From Atopobacter phocae ATCC BAA-285 (lineage in GTDB: Bacteria; Bacillota; Bacilli; Lactobacillales; Aerococcaceae), in contig NZ_JAGN01000017.1 of the NCBI RefSeq assembly GCF_000526675.1, forward strand, positions 1-32,271: 32,271 bases of DNA, written 5' to 3'. Positions within the stretch are counted from its first letter, which is position 1. Every line of letters starts with the position of its first letter. Under the pieces are notes generated by a model. It did no database searches and was not told where the DNA came from. It saw only the letters and a list, made by a program, of their open reading frames with translations. Shown here in pieces: positions 24,247-32,271 of this stretch. The position numbers and the translations under genes were made by a program.

Positions 24247-27200
24247 TTAATGGCTCGATGCAATACGTATAATAACTGCCGACAATGGTGCAATTTTCAA
24301 ACGATTCTCTTCTATTACCATATTTCTAGGCGATTCAATCGGTTCTGTACCGGCTTCATCCCCTGAAACAATAATATCGCCCGATAAGAATGAATGATAT
24401 GAATCTTTTAATGTAAATACTCGTTCATATAGACTCGCATTCACAAAAATACCAAATTGTGTCCCATCAGTTGCTGTAAGACAATAAGCTAGTGCTAAGT
24501 CATCCATTTGAATTTCTGGAATATCCATCAATTCTGCACGCTGATCAATATCTTCTAAGCGATTCATTCTAAACGCATCACTTGAACGGCGTAAGTGAAT
24601 AAGCCCTTTAGTAAATTGCTGTGTAGTCGTAGAAATTGGATGTTTCTCCTCATCTACTGCTTTTGCCCATTCATAACGATTAATAATATCCGTTGAATTG
24701 TATGAATCATCAATAAAATATGGATAATCAATTGGTGCTCCTGTTTCATCGGTAAACACCGCAGATTTATGTGGTATCCTATCATCTGACACAATCTCTT
24801 TATATGCTGGATCTTTAAACTGTTTTGTTCGTCCATATTCTTGTCCTGCATGAATAAATGGTGTACCTTGTGCAGTTAAAATCATTAAGTTACCAATTCT
24901 AATACGTTGATGAATTTCTTCTTGATGCAAAGCTGGATCTTTTTTTATAGATTGCGCAATCACATCGTGTAACGGCAAATTATCGTGCGCCGCAATATAT
25001 TGAATAACATCACCTGGATCATTCGCTCTAAAATTAGATGGACGAGCAATTAAGTTATGATAAATCATTTGAATATTTTTTGCTCCATTTGTTAAGAAAC
25101 ACGGTTGTCCCTCTGTTCCGTAACCTGATTTCAATAAGTTACGAATCTCATCAGAAAATACACCGACTGAATCTGTATATTCCATCCAATCTTGATCAGC
25201 AGCTCGGACGTAAGGTGCATGTTCATCCCCCGCATAACTACGCCATCCTTCTCCAAGCATAATTAAATTCGGATTAATCTTTTTCGCCTCATCAAATGTC
25301 ATTTGAATGGTTTCTGCATCATGATCGCCCATCATATCATAACGGAATCCATCTACTTTAAATTCTTTGACCCAATATGTAATCGAATCGATCATGAACC
25401 GTCTAGTCATTGCATGCGTTGAGCCTAGACGTCCGCCCCCAAAACTTTCTCTTGGTGTACCATCAATATTCATGAAGTGATAATAATGCGGTTCTAAATC
25501 CTCAAATAGGTGAACACGTGCTGTATGATTGTAAACAACATCTAAGATAACACCCATGCCTCGTTCATGAATAGCCGCTATCAATTTTTTGAATGATAAA
25601 ATCCGTTGATTTGGATTACTTGGTTCAGAAGAATACATACCTGAAAGTGCAAAATAACTTTGTGGATCATATCCCCAGTTATAATTGCTGTTTTGACTTT
25701 GATAATGTAATTCACGTATTTGCTGTTTAAATTCGTTGACAATATAATAACTCATCACTGGTAATAACTGAATATGTGTAACACCCAGTTCTTGAATATA
25801 ATCCAGTCGCTCAATAAAAGCATCAAACGTTCCAAACGGATGAGATAATTCAGAGGCAATTTCAGGATCACTCGTGAAATCGCGAACGTGTACTTCATAA
25901 ATGATTGCATCTTCTCTTTTTTCAAATCCTTGAATATTAGCAAAGTCCAATTGTAGTTCTTGACCAATTTCACTCGGATTAACAAAAGCTGCTTTCGCCA
26001 CATATTGATTAGAATCTTTTCCATCCCATTGCGCTAAAGACTTAGCATAAGGGTCTAACGCTAACTTTCTTTGACCTTCATGAACCATAATTAAATGATA
26101 ATAGTAATCTCTTATATCATTTAAGCCTGTAATATCTGGTGAAAGTTCAACTGTCCATACGCCTCGTTCCGTATAATTTAGGGCAATTTCTTTCAAGACA
26201 AGATGTTGATTATGACGATCATAAATAATCACATTAACTTCATCTGCAGATGGCGACCATACTCGAAGTGTTGGATAGGTCGTTTCCCAATCTACACCTA
26301 ATTTACCGTCATAAAAATATCGCTCATCTTTTAATTGCCAACTTAAGCGCAATTTCACTGATTTTTGATCAAAACGAACATACGCATTTGCTGGTAAATT
26401 ACTGAAATCTCCATGTAAAATAATCCGGCGATGTTGTGGTTCAATACTAATATCCTTAATATCGACGTAATGCGGCTCATCACTATAAAATTCCAATAAT
26501 TCTCGTACTTCTTGTCCATCTAATCCGCGTAATGTATTAAACTCTACACGAATCATTTCCTCATTCACTTGTTCTGCAGATACAAGATGTTGCTCACGAA
26601 TATAGTAAGGATTCGTAAAAATAGTACGTGCCTGCTCATTAATGAACAATTGACGATGTGTCGATAAATCGTAATACGATAACACACGACTTATTTCATT
26701 TGTTTCCATATTAACAATTTGTACTTTTATATCATGAGGTGTTTCTTTATCACCAATTGGTAAATTCACATAATGTCCGTACGCTCCAGATTGATTAAAT
26801 GAATATGCTGTAGCTTGTTCAAACGATTCATCATCTGTAGCTATTTTTAATTGCCAATTACTGTATTCATTATCTTGTCGCATGTAATAAATTCTTAAAA
26901 CATTTAAAGGTAAAGTCGGCTGATATAAATATAATCGACCTTCTTGGTCCATCCAGGCTTCGCGCATAGTATCTATACGCAAATTAATCATCGTATCATT
27001 TGTAAAATGCGCACCATTTTGATCATTGATAAGCACACCCATTTCATGGGCATCTTTTTTTAATTTAAAGTCGAATATATAGCCATAATCATCAGTTGGA
27101 GCATTTTTAAATGAATATGCGCCATTTGGCCACTCTTTAGATGGATGCATTACATCGCCCCACACCCATAATCCTTGTTGATTCAAATCACCATGTTCAT

Positions 27201-27273
27201 TTGAAGCAATGTGTAATCGAAAATTTCTTGAATCTTCTTGGCCTAAGAATACATTTTCACTTTGCTCAATCAT
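24247..27273 (-). CDS. pulA: Type I pullulanase (GH13)
   Basis: It hydrolyses alpha-1,6 branches in pullulan, glycogen or starch fragments. At the N-terminus is a CBM41/PUD-like starch-binding segment (about 17-70, G-L-W-V-W-G-D-V and W-P-N-G), a second weaker copy near 125-165, then a CBM48-like domain (about 325-415) and the GH13 barrel. The type I pullulanase signature Y-N-W-G-Y-D-P is at 531-537. Catalytic residues are Asp646 (D-G-F-R-Y-D), Glu675 (L-G-E-G-W) and Asp764 (A-A-H-D-N). There is no signal peptide or cell-wall anchor, so the enzyme is probably cytoplasmic, acting on imported maltodextrin or on glycogen. The ATG has ribosome binding site AGAGGGA. A cre-like site lies upstream. 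Confidence 0.95.
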   Translation of the reverse strand: MIEQSENVFLGQEDSRNFRLHIASNEHGDLNQQGLWVWGDVMHPSKEWPNGAYSFKNAPTDDYGYIFDFKLKKDAHEMGVLINDQNGAHFTNDTMINLRIDTMREAWMDQEGRLYLYQPTLPLNVLRIYYMRQDNEYSNWQLKIATDDESFEQATAYSFNQSGAYGHYVNLPIGDKETPHDIKVQIVNMETNEISRVLSYYDLSTHRQLFINEQARTIFTNPYYIREQHLVSAEQVNEEMIRVEFNTLRGLDGQEVRELLEFYSDEPHYVDIKDISIEPQHRRIILHGDFSNLPANAYVRFDQKSVKLRLSWQLKDERYFYDGKLGVDWETTYPTLRVWSPSADEVNVIIYDRHNQHLVLKEIALNYTERGVWTVELSPDITGLNDIRDYYYHLIMVHEGQRKLALDPYAKSLAQWDGKDSNQYVAKAAFVNPSEIGQELQLDFANIQGFEKREDAIIYEVHVRDFTSDPEIASELSHPFGTFDAFIERLDYIQELGVTHIQLLPVMSYYIVNEFKQQIRELHYQSQNSNYNWGYDPQSYFALSGMYSSEPSNPNQRILSFKKLIAAIHERGMGVILDVVYNHTARVHLFEDLEPHYYHFMNIDGTPRESFGGGRLGSTHAMTRRFMIDSITYWVKEFKVDGFRYDMMGDHDAETIQMTFDEAKKINPNLIMLGEGWRSYAGDEHAPYVRAADQDWMEYTDSVGVFSDEIRNLLKSGYGTEGQPCFLTNGAKNIQMIYHNLIARPSNFRANDPGDVIQYIAAHDNLPLHDVIAQSIKKDPALHQEEIHQRIRIGNLMILTAQGTPFIHAGQEYGRTKQFKDPAYKEIVSDDRIPHKSAVFTDETGAPIDYPYFIDDSYNSTDIINRYEWAKAVDEEKHPISTTTQQFTKGLIHLRRSSDAFRMNRLEDIDQRAELMDIPEIQMDDLALAYCLTATDGTQFGIFVNASLYERVFTLKDSYHSFLSGDIIVSGDEAGTEPIESPRNMVIEENRLKIAPLSAVIIRIASSH

Positions 27274-27339
27274 TTCATCCCTCTTTTCAACAAACTCTCA
27301 CTTAATACTTCTACCAGTTTAACTCTTTAAGAAGATCAA

Positions 27340-27353
27340 TGCAAGCGTTTGCT
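27340..27353. promoter_or_regulatory. cre-like site upstream of pulA
   Basis: TGCAAGCGTTTGCT has the AAGCGTTT core of cre and a near-perfect dyad (GCAAGCGTTTGC). It lies about 70 bases upstream of the pulA start, consistent with CcpA control of starch use. Confidence 0.6.
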
Positions 27354-27361
27354 TTGTTTAA

Positions 27362-28291
27362 CTATATCTCTTTATTTAGTTGGCTAAGAGCTTTAATGTA
27401 AGTAGTTATTATATGTTCCATAATTTCTTTTACTGGTCGAATATCATGAACTAAACCACTAATCTCACCTGCCATCATTGCTCCTGTCTGAGATTCTCCT
27501 TGAACCGCTCTTAGAAGTGAGCCACTTGTTACTTTTTGCCACTCTTCTGGTGAAACACCTTGTTTTTCAGTTTCTAGACAAGTGGACGAAAAATCATTCT
27601 GTAGGACACGTACCGCTCGATTATATAAACGACCCATAACAACTGTATCTTGATCAGTAGCTTCTACAACAGCTTGTTTATACTCTAAAGGAATCGGACA
27701 TTCTTCACTTGCTAAAAAGACTGTACCCAATTGAACTCCTACCGCTCCTAATGCAAACATTGCAGCAACTCCACGACCATCCGCAATTCCTCCTGCTGCA
27801 ATTACAGGTAAATCAACCGCATCGACTACTTGTGGAATTAGTGTAAGAGTAGATGCTGTACCTATATGTCCACCAGATTCTTGACCTTCTACAATTAGTC
27901 CATCCGCACCTAATGTCGCCATTTTTTTGGCATGACGAACACTTGCAATTACAGGAAGAACTTTAATTCCTGCTTCTTTCAATATTGGAATAATTGGCGC
28001 TGGGTTACCCGCCCCAGTTGTTACTACTGCTACCCGTTCATCAACAATAACATCTACTAACTCCTTAATATTAGGCATTTGTAACATCAAGTTCACGCCA
28101 AATGGTTGATTAGTCAAATGTTTAGTTTCTTGAATTGCATCTCTTAATTCCTCGCCAGTTAAGCCTGCAGAAGCCAAAATACCTAATCCACCAGCATTTG
28201 AAACCGCACTGACTAAAGATGGACGCGCAATGTGCGCCATAGCACCTTGGATAATTGGATATTTGATATGGATAAGTTCTGTTAATTTCAT
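27362..28291 (-). CDS. fabK: Enoyl-ACP reductase II (FabK-like) / nitronate monooxygenase family
   Basis: It is a FMN-dependent TIM-barrel enzyme. FabK reduces enoyl-ACP in fatty acid elongation; relatives oxidise nitronates. FabK-like segments are V-T-T-G-A-G-N-P at 90-97, V-E-G-Q-E-S-G-G-H-I-G at about 134-144 (His142), V-I-A-A-G-G-I-A-D-G and G-A-M-M-A-G-E-I-S-G-L-V. These are closer to S. pneumoniae FabK than to classical nitronate monooxygenases, though the family is hard to split by eye. Length of 309 aa is slightly short of usual FabK. It is a lone gene with no other fab genes nearby, which weakens the FabK call; a second role is possible. Confidence 0.78.
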   Translation of the reverse strand: MKLTELIHIKYPIIQGAMAHIARPSLVSAVSNAGGLGILASAGLTGEELRDAIQETKHLTNQPFGVNLMLQMPNIKELVDVIVDERVAVVTTGAGNPAPIIPILKEAGIKVLPVIASVRHAKKMATLGADGLIVEGQESGGHIGTASTLTLIPQVVDAVDLPVIAAGGIADGRGVAAMFALGAVGVQLGTVFLASEECPIPLEYKQAVVEATDQDTVVMGRLYNRAVRVLQNDFSSTCLETEKQGVSPEEWQKVTSGSLLRAVQGESQTGAMMAGEISGLVHDIRPVKEIMEHIITTYIKALSQLNKEI

Positions 28292-28337
28292 TACAATTCC
28301 TTCTTTCTTTTATAGTCTATGTATGCCATTCCATCAT

Positions 28338-28365
28338 AAAAAAAAGAGCAGACAAAGTCTACTCT
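28338..28365 (-). terminator. Terminator after glnA
   Basis: On the minus strand AGAGTAGAC pairs with GTCTGCTCT (one G-T pair, loop TTT), then eight T. Confidence 0.85.
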
Positions 28366-28437
28366 ATGTGACAAATTTCATATAATTTTTGTTTATTTTA
28401 AATTTTATACGCTGCTTTATTACTATATTGACAATCA

Positions 28438-29772
28438 TTAATAGTCTAAATACATTTTTCTTTCCCATTCACTAACATGTAAACGATATTGCTCGCATTC
28501 ATACTTTTTCGCATCAATAAAATTATTATAAATATGTGATCCAATAGCATCTTGAATAAGTGAATCATTCATTAAAGCATATAGTGCATCATCTAAACTA
28601 GCTGGTAGATCAAAAATACCTGCTTCTTCACGTTCTTTATCACTCATTGCGTAAATATTTTGTTCAACAGGGTTTGGTGCAACTAATTCTCGTCGAATAC
28701 CATCCAATCCGGCTTCCAAAATTGCCGCTAAAGCGAGATAAGGATTAGCTGTCGGATCAACACTTCGAACTTCAATACGCGTTGATTTACCTCTTGAAGC
28801 AGGAATACGAATTAATGGTGATCGATTTTGCGTACTCCATGCCATATATACAGGAGCTTCATATCCTGGAACCAGACGCTTATATGAATTTATAGTTGGA
28901 TTACAAATAGCGGTTAATCCTTCTGCATGTTCCAGCACACCTGCTATAAATTGACGACATACTTGGCTTAAACCTAAAGACTCACTTGCACTATAAAATG
29001 CATTAGCATCTTCTTGAAATAATGAAACATTACAATGCATGCCACTTCCTGCTATACCTTGTTCTGGCTTCGCCATGAAAGTCGCATGTAAACCATGTTT
29101 ACGTGCAATCGTTCGAACAATTAACTTAAATGTTTGAATATAGTCACAAGCTTGCACAACATCTGAGTATTCCCAGTCAATTTCGTGTTGTCCTGGTCCA
29201 ACTTCATGATGACTTGCTTCTACTTTAAATCCACACTTCTCCAATTCAAGCGTAATATCTCGTCGACAATTTTCACCTAAATCCGTTGGGGCTAAATCAA
29301 AATACCCACCTTTATCATTTAATTGAGTCGTTGGTTGTCCTTTTTCATCTAATTTGTATAAGAAAAATTCAGGTTCTGGACCTAAGTTAAAATGTGTAAA
29401 TCCAAGTTCTTTCATTTCTTTTACAATTCGTTTTAAATTTGTGCGTGGATCACCTGAAAATGGCAAGCCATCTACTGTATGCACATCACAAATTAAACGT
29501 GCAATTTTTCCACCTGCTGAATCGGTCCATGGGAAAATGAGCCATGTATCTAAATCAGGAAATAAATACATATCACTTTCTTCAATTCGAACGAATCCTT
29601 CAATTGAAGAACCGTCAAACATCATTTTATTATCCAGCGCCTTATCTAATTGACGGATTGGAACTTCCACGTTCTTAATGTGTCCTAAAATATCTGTAAA
29701 CATCAACCGTAAATAATGCACATTTTCACGTTTAGCACTTTTTATTATCTCTTCGCGCGTTATTTTCATCAT
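28438..29772 (-). CDS. glnA: Glutamine synthetase, type I
   Basis: It makes glutamine from glutamate, ammonia and ATP in the main nitrogen-assimilation step. It has the GSI-alpha features of Firmicutes: [12 protein letters not shown] near residue 50-62, with the Arg that mediates feedback inhibition in the Bacillus enzyme; [18 protein letters not shown]; and N-P-Y-L-A-L-A. Length is 444 aa, and the adenylylation region of longer enzymes is absent. The ribosome binding site AAGGA is before a doubled ATG. Unusually, no glnR lies upstream and I found no GlnR operator (TGTNAN7TNACA) in the 400-base upstream region, so its control is unclear. Confidence 0.97.
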   Translation of the reverse strand: MMKITREEIIKSAKRENVHYLRLMFTDILGHIKNVEVPIRQLDKALDNKMMFDGSSIEGFVRIEESDMYLFPDLDTWLIFPWTDSAGGKIARLICDVHTVDGLPFSGDPRTNLKRIVKEMKELGFTHFNLGPEPEFFLYKLDEKGQPTTQLNDKGGYFDLAPTDLGENCRRDITLELEKCGFKVEASHHEVGPGQHEIDWEYSDVVQACDYIQTFKLIVRTIARKHGLHATFMAKPEQGIAGSGMHCNVSLFQEDANAFYSASESLGLSQVCRQFIAGVLEHAEGLTAICNPTINSYKRLVPGYEAPVYMAWSTQNRSPLIRIPASRGKSTRIEVRSVDPTANPYLALAAILEAGLDGIRRELVAPNPVEQNIYAMSDKEREEAGIFDLPASLDDALYALMNDSLIQDAIGSHIYNNFIDAKKYECEQYRLHVSEWERKMYLDY

Positions 29773-30197
29773 TCCAGTCCTTCTTTCTATTAGTCTATTT
29801 CAGAACACAACGATTAGTTTTGTAATTTAATCATTAATGAGCTAAAATCATTTTCCAACACTTACACCAATTATTTTTGCAATAACAATTGTTCATTTTA
29901 AAATAGATCATACTATAATTTGTTAATGTACAATGCATTCTTTTTTCGCATAAACTATTTATGACCATTCAGAATTTGCTTGGTGGAAGTAACTTTTGAC
30001 ATCAATACCACACACACTATGTGGTTAGCAACAGGAAACAACCGATTAGATGAATATACCTTTACTTTTTATCGGTTTCTATCTATGATAAGTTTAATGA
30101 GCACAAAATTTTATGTCAATAGTTTTCAGTAAGCTAAAGGTTATCTTTACATTTTCATTAATTCAGCACTATTATGTTTTCAAAAGGAGGAGTCACT
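29773..30197. other. Divergent intergenic region between glnA and the cation transporter
   Basis: About 425 bases. Seen: a plus-strand promoter at 29996-30023; a short inverted repeat CCACA...TGTGG (30008-30024) over its -10 box; a possible leader hairpin AACCGAT...ATCGGTT (about 30040-30077); TAAAG-GTTAT-CTTTA (30135-30149) close to the gene; and, for glnA, a weak candidate TTGTAC...TATGAT around 29920. No riboswitch family was recognised. Confidence 0.5.
29996..30023 (+). promoter_or_regulatory. Candidate promoter of the cation transporter-exoA unit
   Basis: TTGACA (29996-30001), a 16-base spacer and TATGTG (30018-30023). The implied leader is about 170 bases. Confidence 0.5.
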
Positions 30198-31133
30198 TTG
30201 AATGACTCGTATCATCCTGAACCATCCTCTTTTGACCGTTTAAAAACGGCTGAGCGTGGAACTTGGTTGAGCATCTTTAGTTATATTATTTTATCATTAT
30301 TCAAAATTACAACCGGTTATTTTTTTCATTCACGCGCTTTAATAGCAGATGGTTTGAACAACTTAACTGATATTATTTCGAGTGTCACAGTTTTATTGGG
30401 CATTCGTTTCGCGCAAAAACCCATAGATGATGACCATATGTATGGACATTATAAGTACGAAACCATCAGTAGCCTAATAACATCGATTATTATGCTATTC
30501 ATTGGTTTTCAAATTTTCAAAGATTTATTTTCAAATTTTCAAACAACTCCATTACTTCACATCAATTGGTTAACCATTATGGTCCCGATTATCTCTGGTA
30601 TTTGGATGCTCACTATCTACTGGTATAATGATCAATTAGCCACTCGTGTACAATCGAAAGGCTTAAGGGCTGCAGCAAAAGATAATCTTAGTGACGGCTT
30701 AGTCAGCTTTGCGACAGCTTTAGCCTTAATTGGTGTAAAGTTTGGCTTTCCGTGGTTAGATCCACTCATGGGAGGACTCGTCTCTTTAATTATTATACGT
30801 ACATCAATTGAAATCTTCCGTGATGCCGTTTTTGATTTAACTGATGGCTTCCAAGTCCATCAAATTGATGACTATGAACAAACAATTTTTAATCATCCTT
30901 TAGTATCTCATGTTGATTCTGTTAAAGCACGTGTCTATGGCTCACAAGTCTATTTAGATGTGACTATTTCTGTCAATCCTGAATTAACCGTTCGAGAAAG
31001 CCATCAAATTACCGAAGAAATTGAACAAATTCTAGAAAAGAAACATCATATTAGTTTTATCGATATTCACGTCGAACCAGATGATATACCCGATGCTCCT
31101 CAGAAATATACTAAACAATCACAACACTATTAG
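30198..31133 (+). CDS. Cation diffusion facilitator, probable manganese exporter (MntE-like)
   Basis: It is a metal-proton antiporter of the CDF family: six membrane segments and a cytoplasmic C-terminal domain with H-I-S-F-I-D-I-H-V-E-P-D. The metal site in segment 2 is A-D-G-L-N-N-L-T-D, i.e. Asn54-x3-Asp58, and in segment 5 K-D-N-L-S-D, i.e. Asp162-x3-Asp166. Zinc members usually have a His in this site; the Asn/Asp set is typical of manganese (MntE-type) members, so Mn is the best guess. The start is TTG at 30198, seven bases after AAAAGGAGG; an ATG at 30174 lies before that site and is unlikely. The exoA gene follows after 19 bases and may be cotranscribed. Confidence 0.85.
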   Translation: MNDSYHPEPSSFDRLKTAERGTWLSIFSYIILSLFKITTGYFFHSRALIADGLNNLTDIISSVTVLLGIRFAQKPIDDDHMYGHYKYETISSLITSIIMLFIGFQIFKDLFSNFQTTPLLHINWLTIMVPIISGIWMLTIYWYNDQLATRVQSKGLRAAAKDNLSDGLVSFATALALIGVKFGFPWLDPLMGGLVSLIIIRTSIEIFRDAVFDLTDGFQVHQIDDYEQTIFNHPLVSHVDSVKARVYGSQVYLDVTISVNPELTVRESHQITEEIEQILEKKHHISFIDIHVEPDDIPDAPQKYTKQSQHY

Positions 31134-31152
31134 ACAAGAAAGAAGGAACGAT

Positions 31153-31917
31153 ATGTTATTAGTAAGTTGGAATGTCAATGGCTTACGTGCTATTGTGAAA
31201 AAGAATTTTGAAGAAGTATTTAATCAATTTGATGCAGATTTTTTCTCCTTACAAGAAACGAAATTGCAAGAAGGTCAAATTGATTTAAGTTTTGAAGGCT
31301 ATGAATCTTATTGGAATTATGCAGAAAAGAAAGGTTATAGTGGTACCGTCATTTTCACAAAACATACGCCTCAATCGGTCGCTTATGGCATGGGGATTGA
31401 AGCCCATGATAAAGAAGGGCGCTTAATTACTCTAGAATATGAAGACTTCTATTTAGTAAACTGCTATACGCCTAATTCACAAGCGCAACTTAAACGACTA
31501 GACTACCGTATGCAATGGGAAGCCGATTTATTAAACTATTTAAAATTACTCGAAACACAAAAACCTGTCATTTACTGTGGAGATTTAAATGTTGCTCATC
31601 AAGAAATTGATTTAAAAAACCCTAAAAATAATCGGAAAAATGCAGGATTTAGTGACGAAGAAAGAGCGCAAATGACTAATTTATTAAATCATAATTTCCT
31701 AGATACATTCCGCTTTTTCTATCCTGATATGGAAGGCATTTATTCTTGGTGGTCATACCGTTTTAATGCGCGGAAAAACAATGCTGGGTGGCGGATTGAT
31801 TATTTTGTAGTTAGTGAAGCACTTGAGCCACATTTAGTTGATGCAAAAATACATACTGATATTTTAGGAAGCGATCACTGTCCAGTTTCTCTTGAAGTAA
31901 AAAATTTGAACCTTTAA
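31153..31917 (+). CDS. exoA: Exodeoxyribonuclease III
   Basis: It is an AP endonuclease and 3'-5' exonuclease in base-excision repair. It is an endonuclease/exonuclease/phosphatase fold of 254 aa with V-S-W-N-V-N-G-L-R-A, F-F-S-L-Q-E-T-K-L-Q (metal Glu), Y-C-G-D-L-N-V-A-H, S-W-W-S-Y-R-F-N-A-R and the C-terminal G-S-D-H-C-P-V catalytic His. The ATG at 31153 is preceded by AAGAAGGA; a longer in-frame reading into the transporter gene lacks such a site. An IS3-type element begins 37 bases after its stop codon, next to what looks like half of its terminator (AGACTAGTCT). Confidence 0.96.
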   Translation: MLLVSWNVNGLRAIVKKNFEEVFNQFDADFFSLQETKLQEGQIDLSFEGYESYWNYAEKKGYSGTVIFTKHTPQSVAYGMGIEAHDKEGRLITLEYEDFYLVNCYTPNSQAQLKRLDYRMQWEADLLNYLKLLETQKPVIYCGDLNVAHQEIDLKNPKNNRKNAGFSDEERAQMTNLLNHNFLDTFRFFYPDMEGIYSWWSYRFNARKNNAGWRIDYFVVSEALEPHLVDAKIHTDILGSDHCPVSLEVKNLNL

Positions 31918-32000
31918 TGGCAATGATATCCAAAAAAGAGACTAGTCTTTAATGTGAACTGCTCCCTGTCAAGTAGACAGGTAAAAAAATAAATTTTATG

Positions 32001-32033
32001 CACCTATGGTTTTTCATCCATAGGTGTTTTTTT
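32001..32033. terminator. Hairpin terminator inside the IS3-type element
   Basis: CACCTATGG (32001-32009) pairs with CCATAGGTG (32018-32026), followed by seven T on the plus strand. It sits just past the transposase stop, and would block transcription entering from exoA. Confidence 0.8.
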
Positions 32034-32271
32034 ATGCTGGAATAGCTAAACCCATCTTTAATGTGATTCGTTTAGTGTTAAAGAAATGAATATATTGATC
32101 AATATCTTTTGTTAAACTTTCAAATGTATCATATTTATTTAAATAATATAATTCTGATTTGAGCATGCCAAAAAAGTTTTCCATTGGACCATTATCGATA
32201 CATTTTCCTACACGTGACATACTTTGAATGGCTTGGTGATCCTTAATAAATTGAGCGAATGCATGAGAGGT
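32032..32271 (-). CDS. IS3-family transposase (OrfB), C-terminal part only
   Basis: This is the integrase-core transposase of an IS3/IS150-type element. The visible 79 residues start upstream of the ATG at 32220: the frame is open to the window edge (T-S-H-A-F-A-Q-F). S-M-S-R-V-G-K-C-I-D-N-G-P-M-E-N-F-F-G-M-L-K is the classic block holding the last catalytic acidic residue (the Glu of the DDE triad). The frame ends in K-R-I-T-L-K-M-G-L-A-I-P-A, a few residues shorter than the usual L-x-P-x-x-Y-R ending of this family, so the 3' end may be slightly altered. Confidence 0.88.
   Translation of the reverse strand, partial: TSHAFAQFIKDHQAIQSMSRVGKCIDNGPMENFFGMLKSELYYLNKYDTFESLTKDIDQYIHFFNTKRITLKMGLAIPA

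Larger units (their letters stand above)
31955..32271 (-). mobile_element. IS3-family (IS150-like group) insertion sequence, partial
   Basis: The left terminal inverted repeat starts TGAACTGCTCCCTGTC at 31955, the pattern of the IS150 group, which opens TGAACTG or TGAACCG. Inside it are the 3' part of a transposase gene on the minus strand and a terminator. The rest of the element lies beyond the window, so target duplication and completeness cannot be judged. Confidence 0.82.

Noticed and set aside
29773-30190. GlnR operator, T-box, or manganese (yybP-ykoY) riboswitch in the glnA/CDF intergenic region
   Set aside because: No TGTNAN7TNACA match and none of the conserved T-box or yybP-ykoY words were found; only simple hairpins are visible.
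1-32271. CRISPR array, prophage, toxin-antitoxin or defence genes
   Set aside because: No regularly spaced repeats, phage structural genes or defence-system domains were seen; all genes have metabolic, repair, transport or transposition roles, or unknown membrane functions.

Overview
The window looks like a piece of chromosome from an AT-rich Gram-positive bacterium of the order Lactobacillales. The evidence is the very low G+C, strong AGGAGG-type ribosome binding sites, catabolite-response (cre) like sites, a PurBox, a FabK-type enoyl reductase and the gene order dut-radA-yacL. I cannot name the genus. There are 29 complete protein genes, one partial transposase gene, and an insertion-sequence end at each border (IS256-like on the left, IS3/IS150-like on the right). 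This could mean the piece was cut at repeats during assembly.

Region 1 (1 to about 7,000, minus strand) is a glucuronate-utilisation block: a FadR-type GntR regulator, then kdgA-uxaC-uxuA-uxuB-kdgK-dctP. The five enzymes form the complete route from D-glucuronate to pyruvate and glyceraldehyde-3-phosphate. dctP is the binding lipoprotein of a TRAP uptake system, but the expected membrane subunits are missing because an IS256-like end lies where the next gene should start. The promoter carries a perfect 23-bp dyad and a cre-like site, and a second copy of the dyad core lies exactly 84 bp away. Base composition is visibly more AT-rich here than further right, which suggests acquisition as a block.

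Region 2 (7,000-10,400) holds an OsmC-family protein, the xanthine salvage pair xpt-pbuX behind a consensus promoter and a PurBox (no guanine riboswitch), and 5-formyltetrahydrofolate cyclo-ligase.

Region 3 (10,400-13,900) is a clean three-gene unit from promoter to terminator: a small DUF2177-like membrane protein, a fusion of a FakA-like (DhaL) part with a DegV/FakB-like part, and a DUF1295 membrane protein. This is the best candidate here for an uncharacterised, probably lipid-related, module.

Region 4 (13,900-22,200) carries cutC, a universal stress protein with a SulP transporter, yacL (PIN-TRAM), radA, dut, a stand-alone MsmK/MalK-type sugar ABC ATPase, and a beta-class-like glutathione S-transferase, which is unusual in this group.

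Region 5 (22,200-32,271) carries a membrane acyltransferase, a lipoprotein of unknown function, a large type I pullulanase without signal peptide, a FabK-like enoyl reductase, glnA without glnR, a manganese-type cation diffusion facilitator, exodeoxyribonuclease III, and the right-hand IS3-family element. Most units end in clear hairpin terminators, listed individually. No tRNA, rRNA, CRISPR array or prophage genes were seen.
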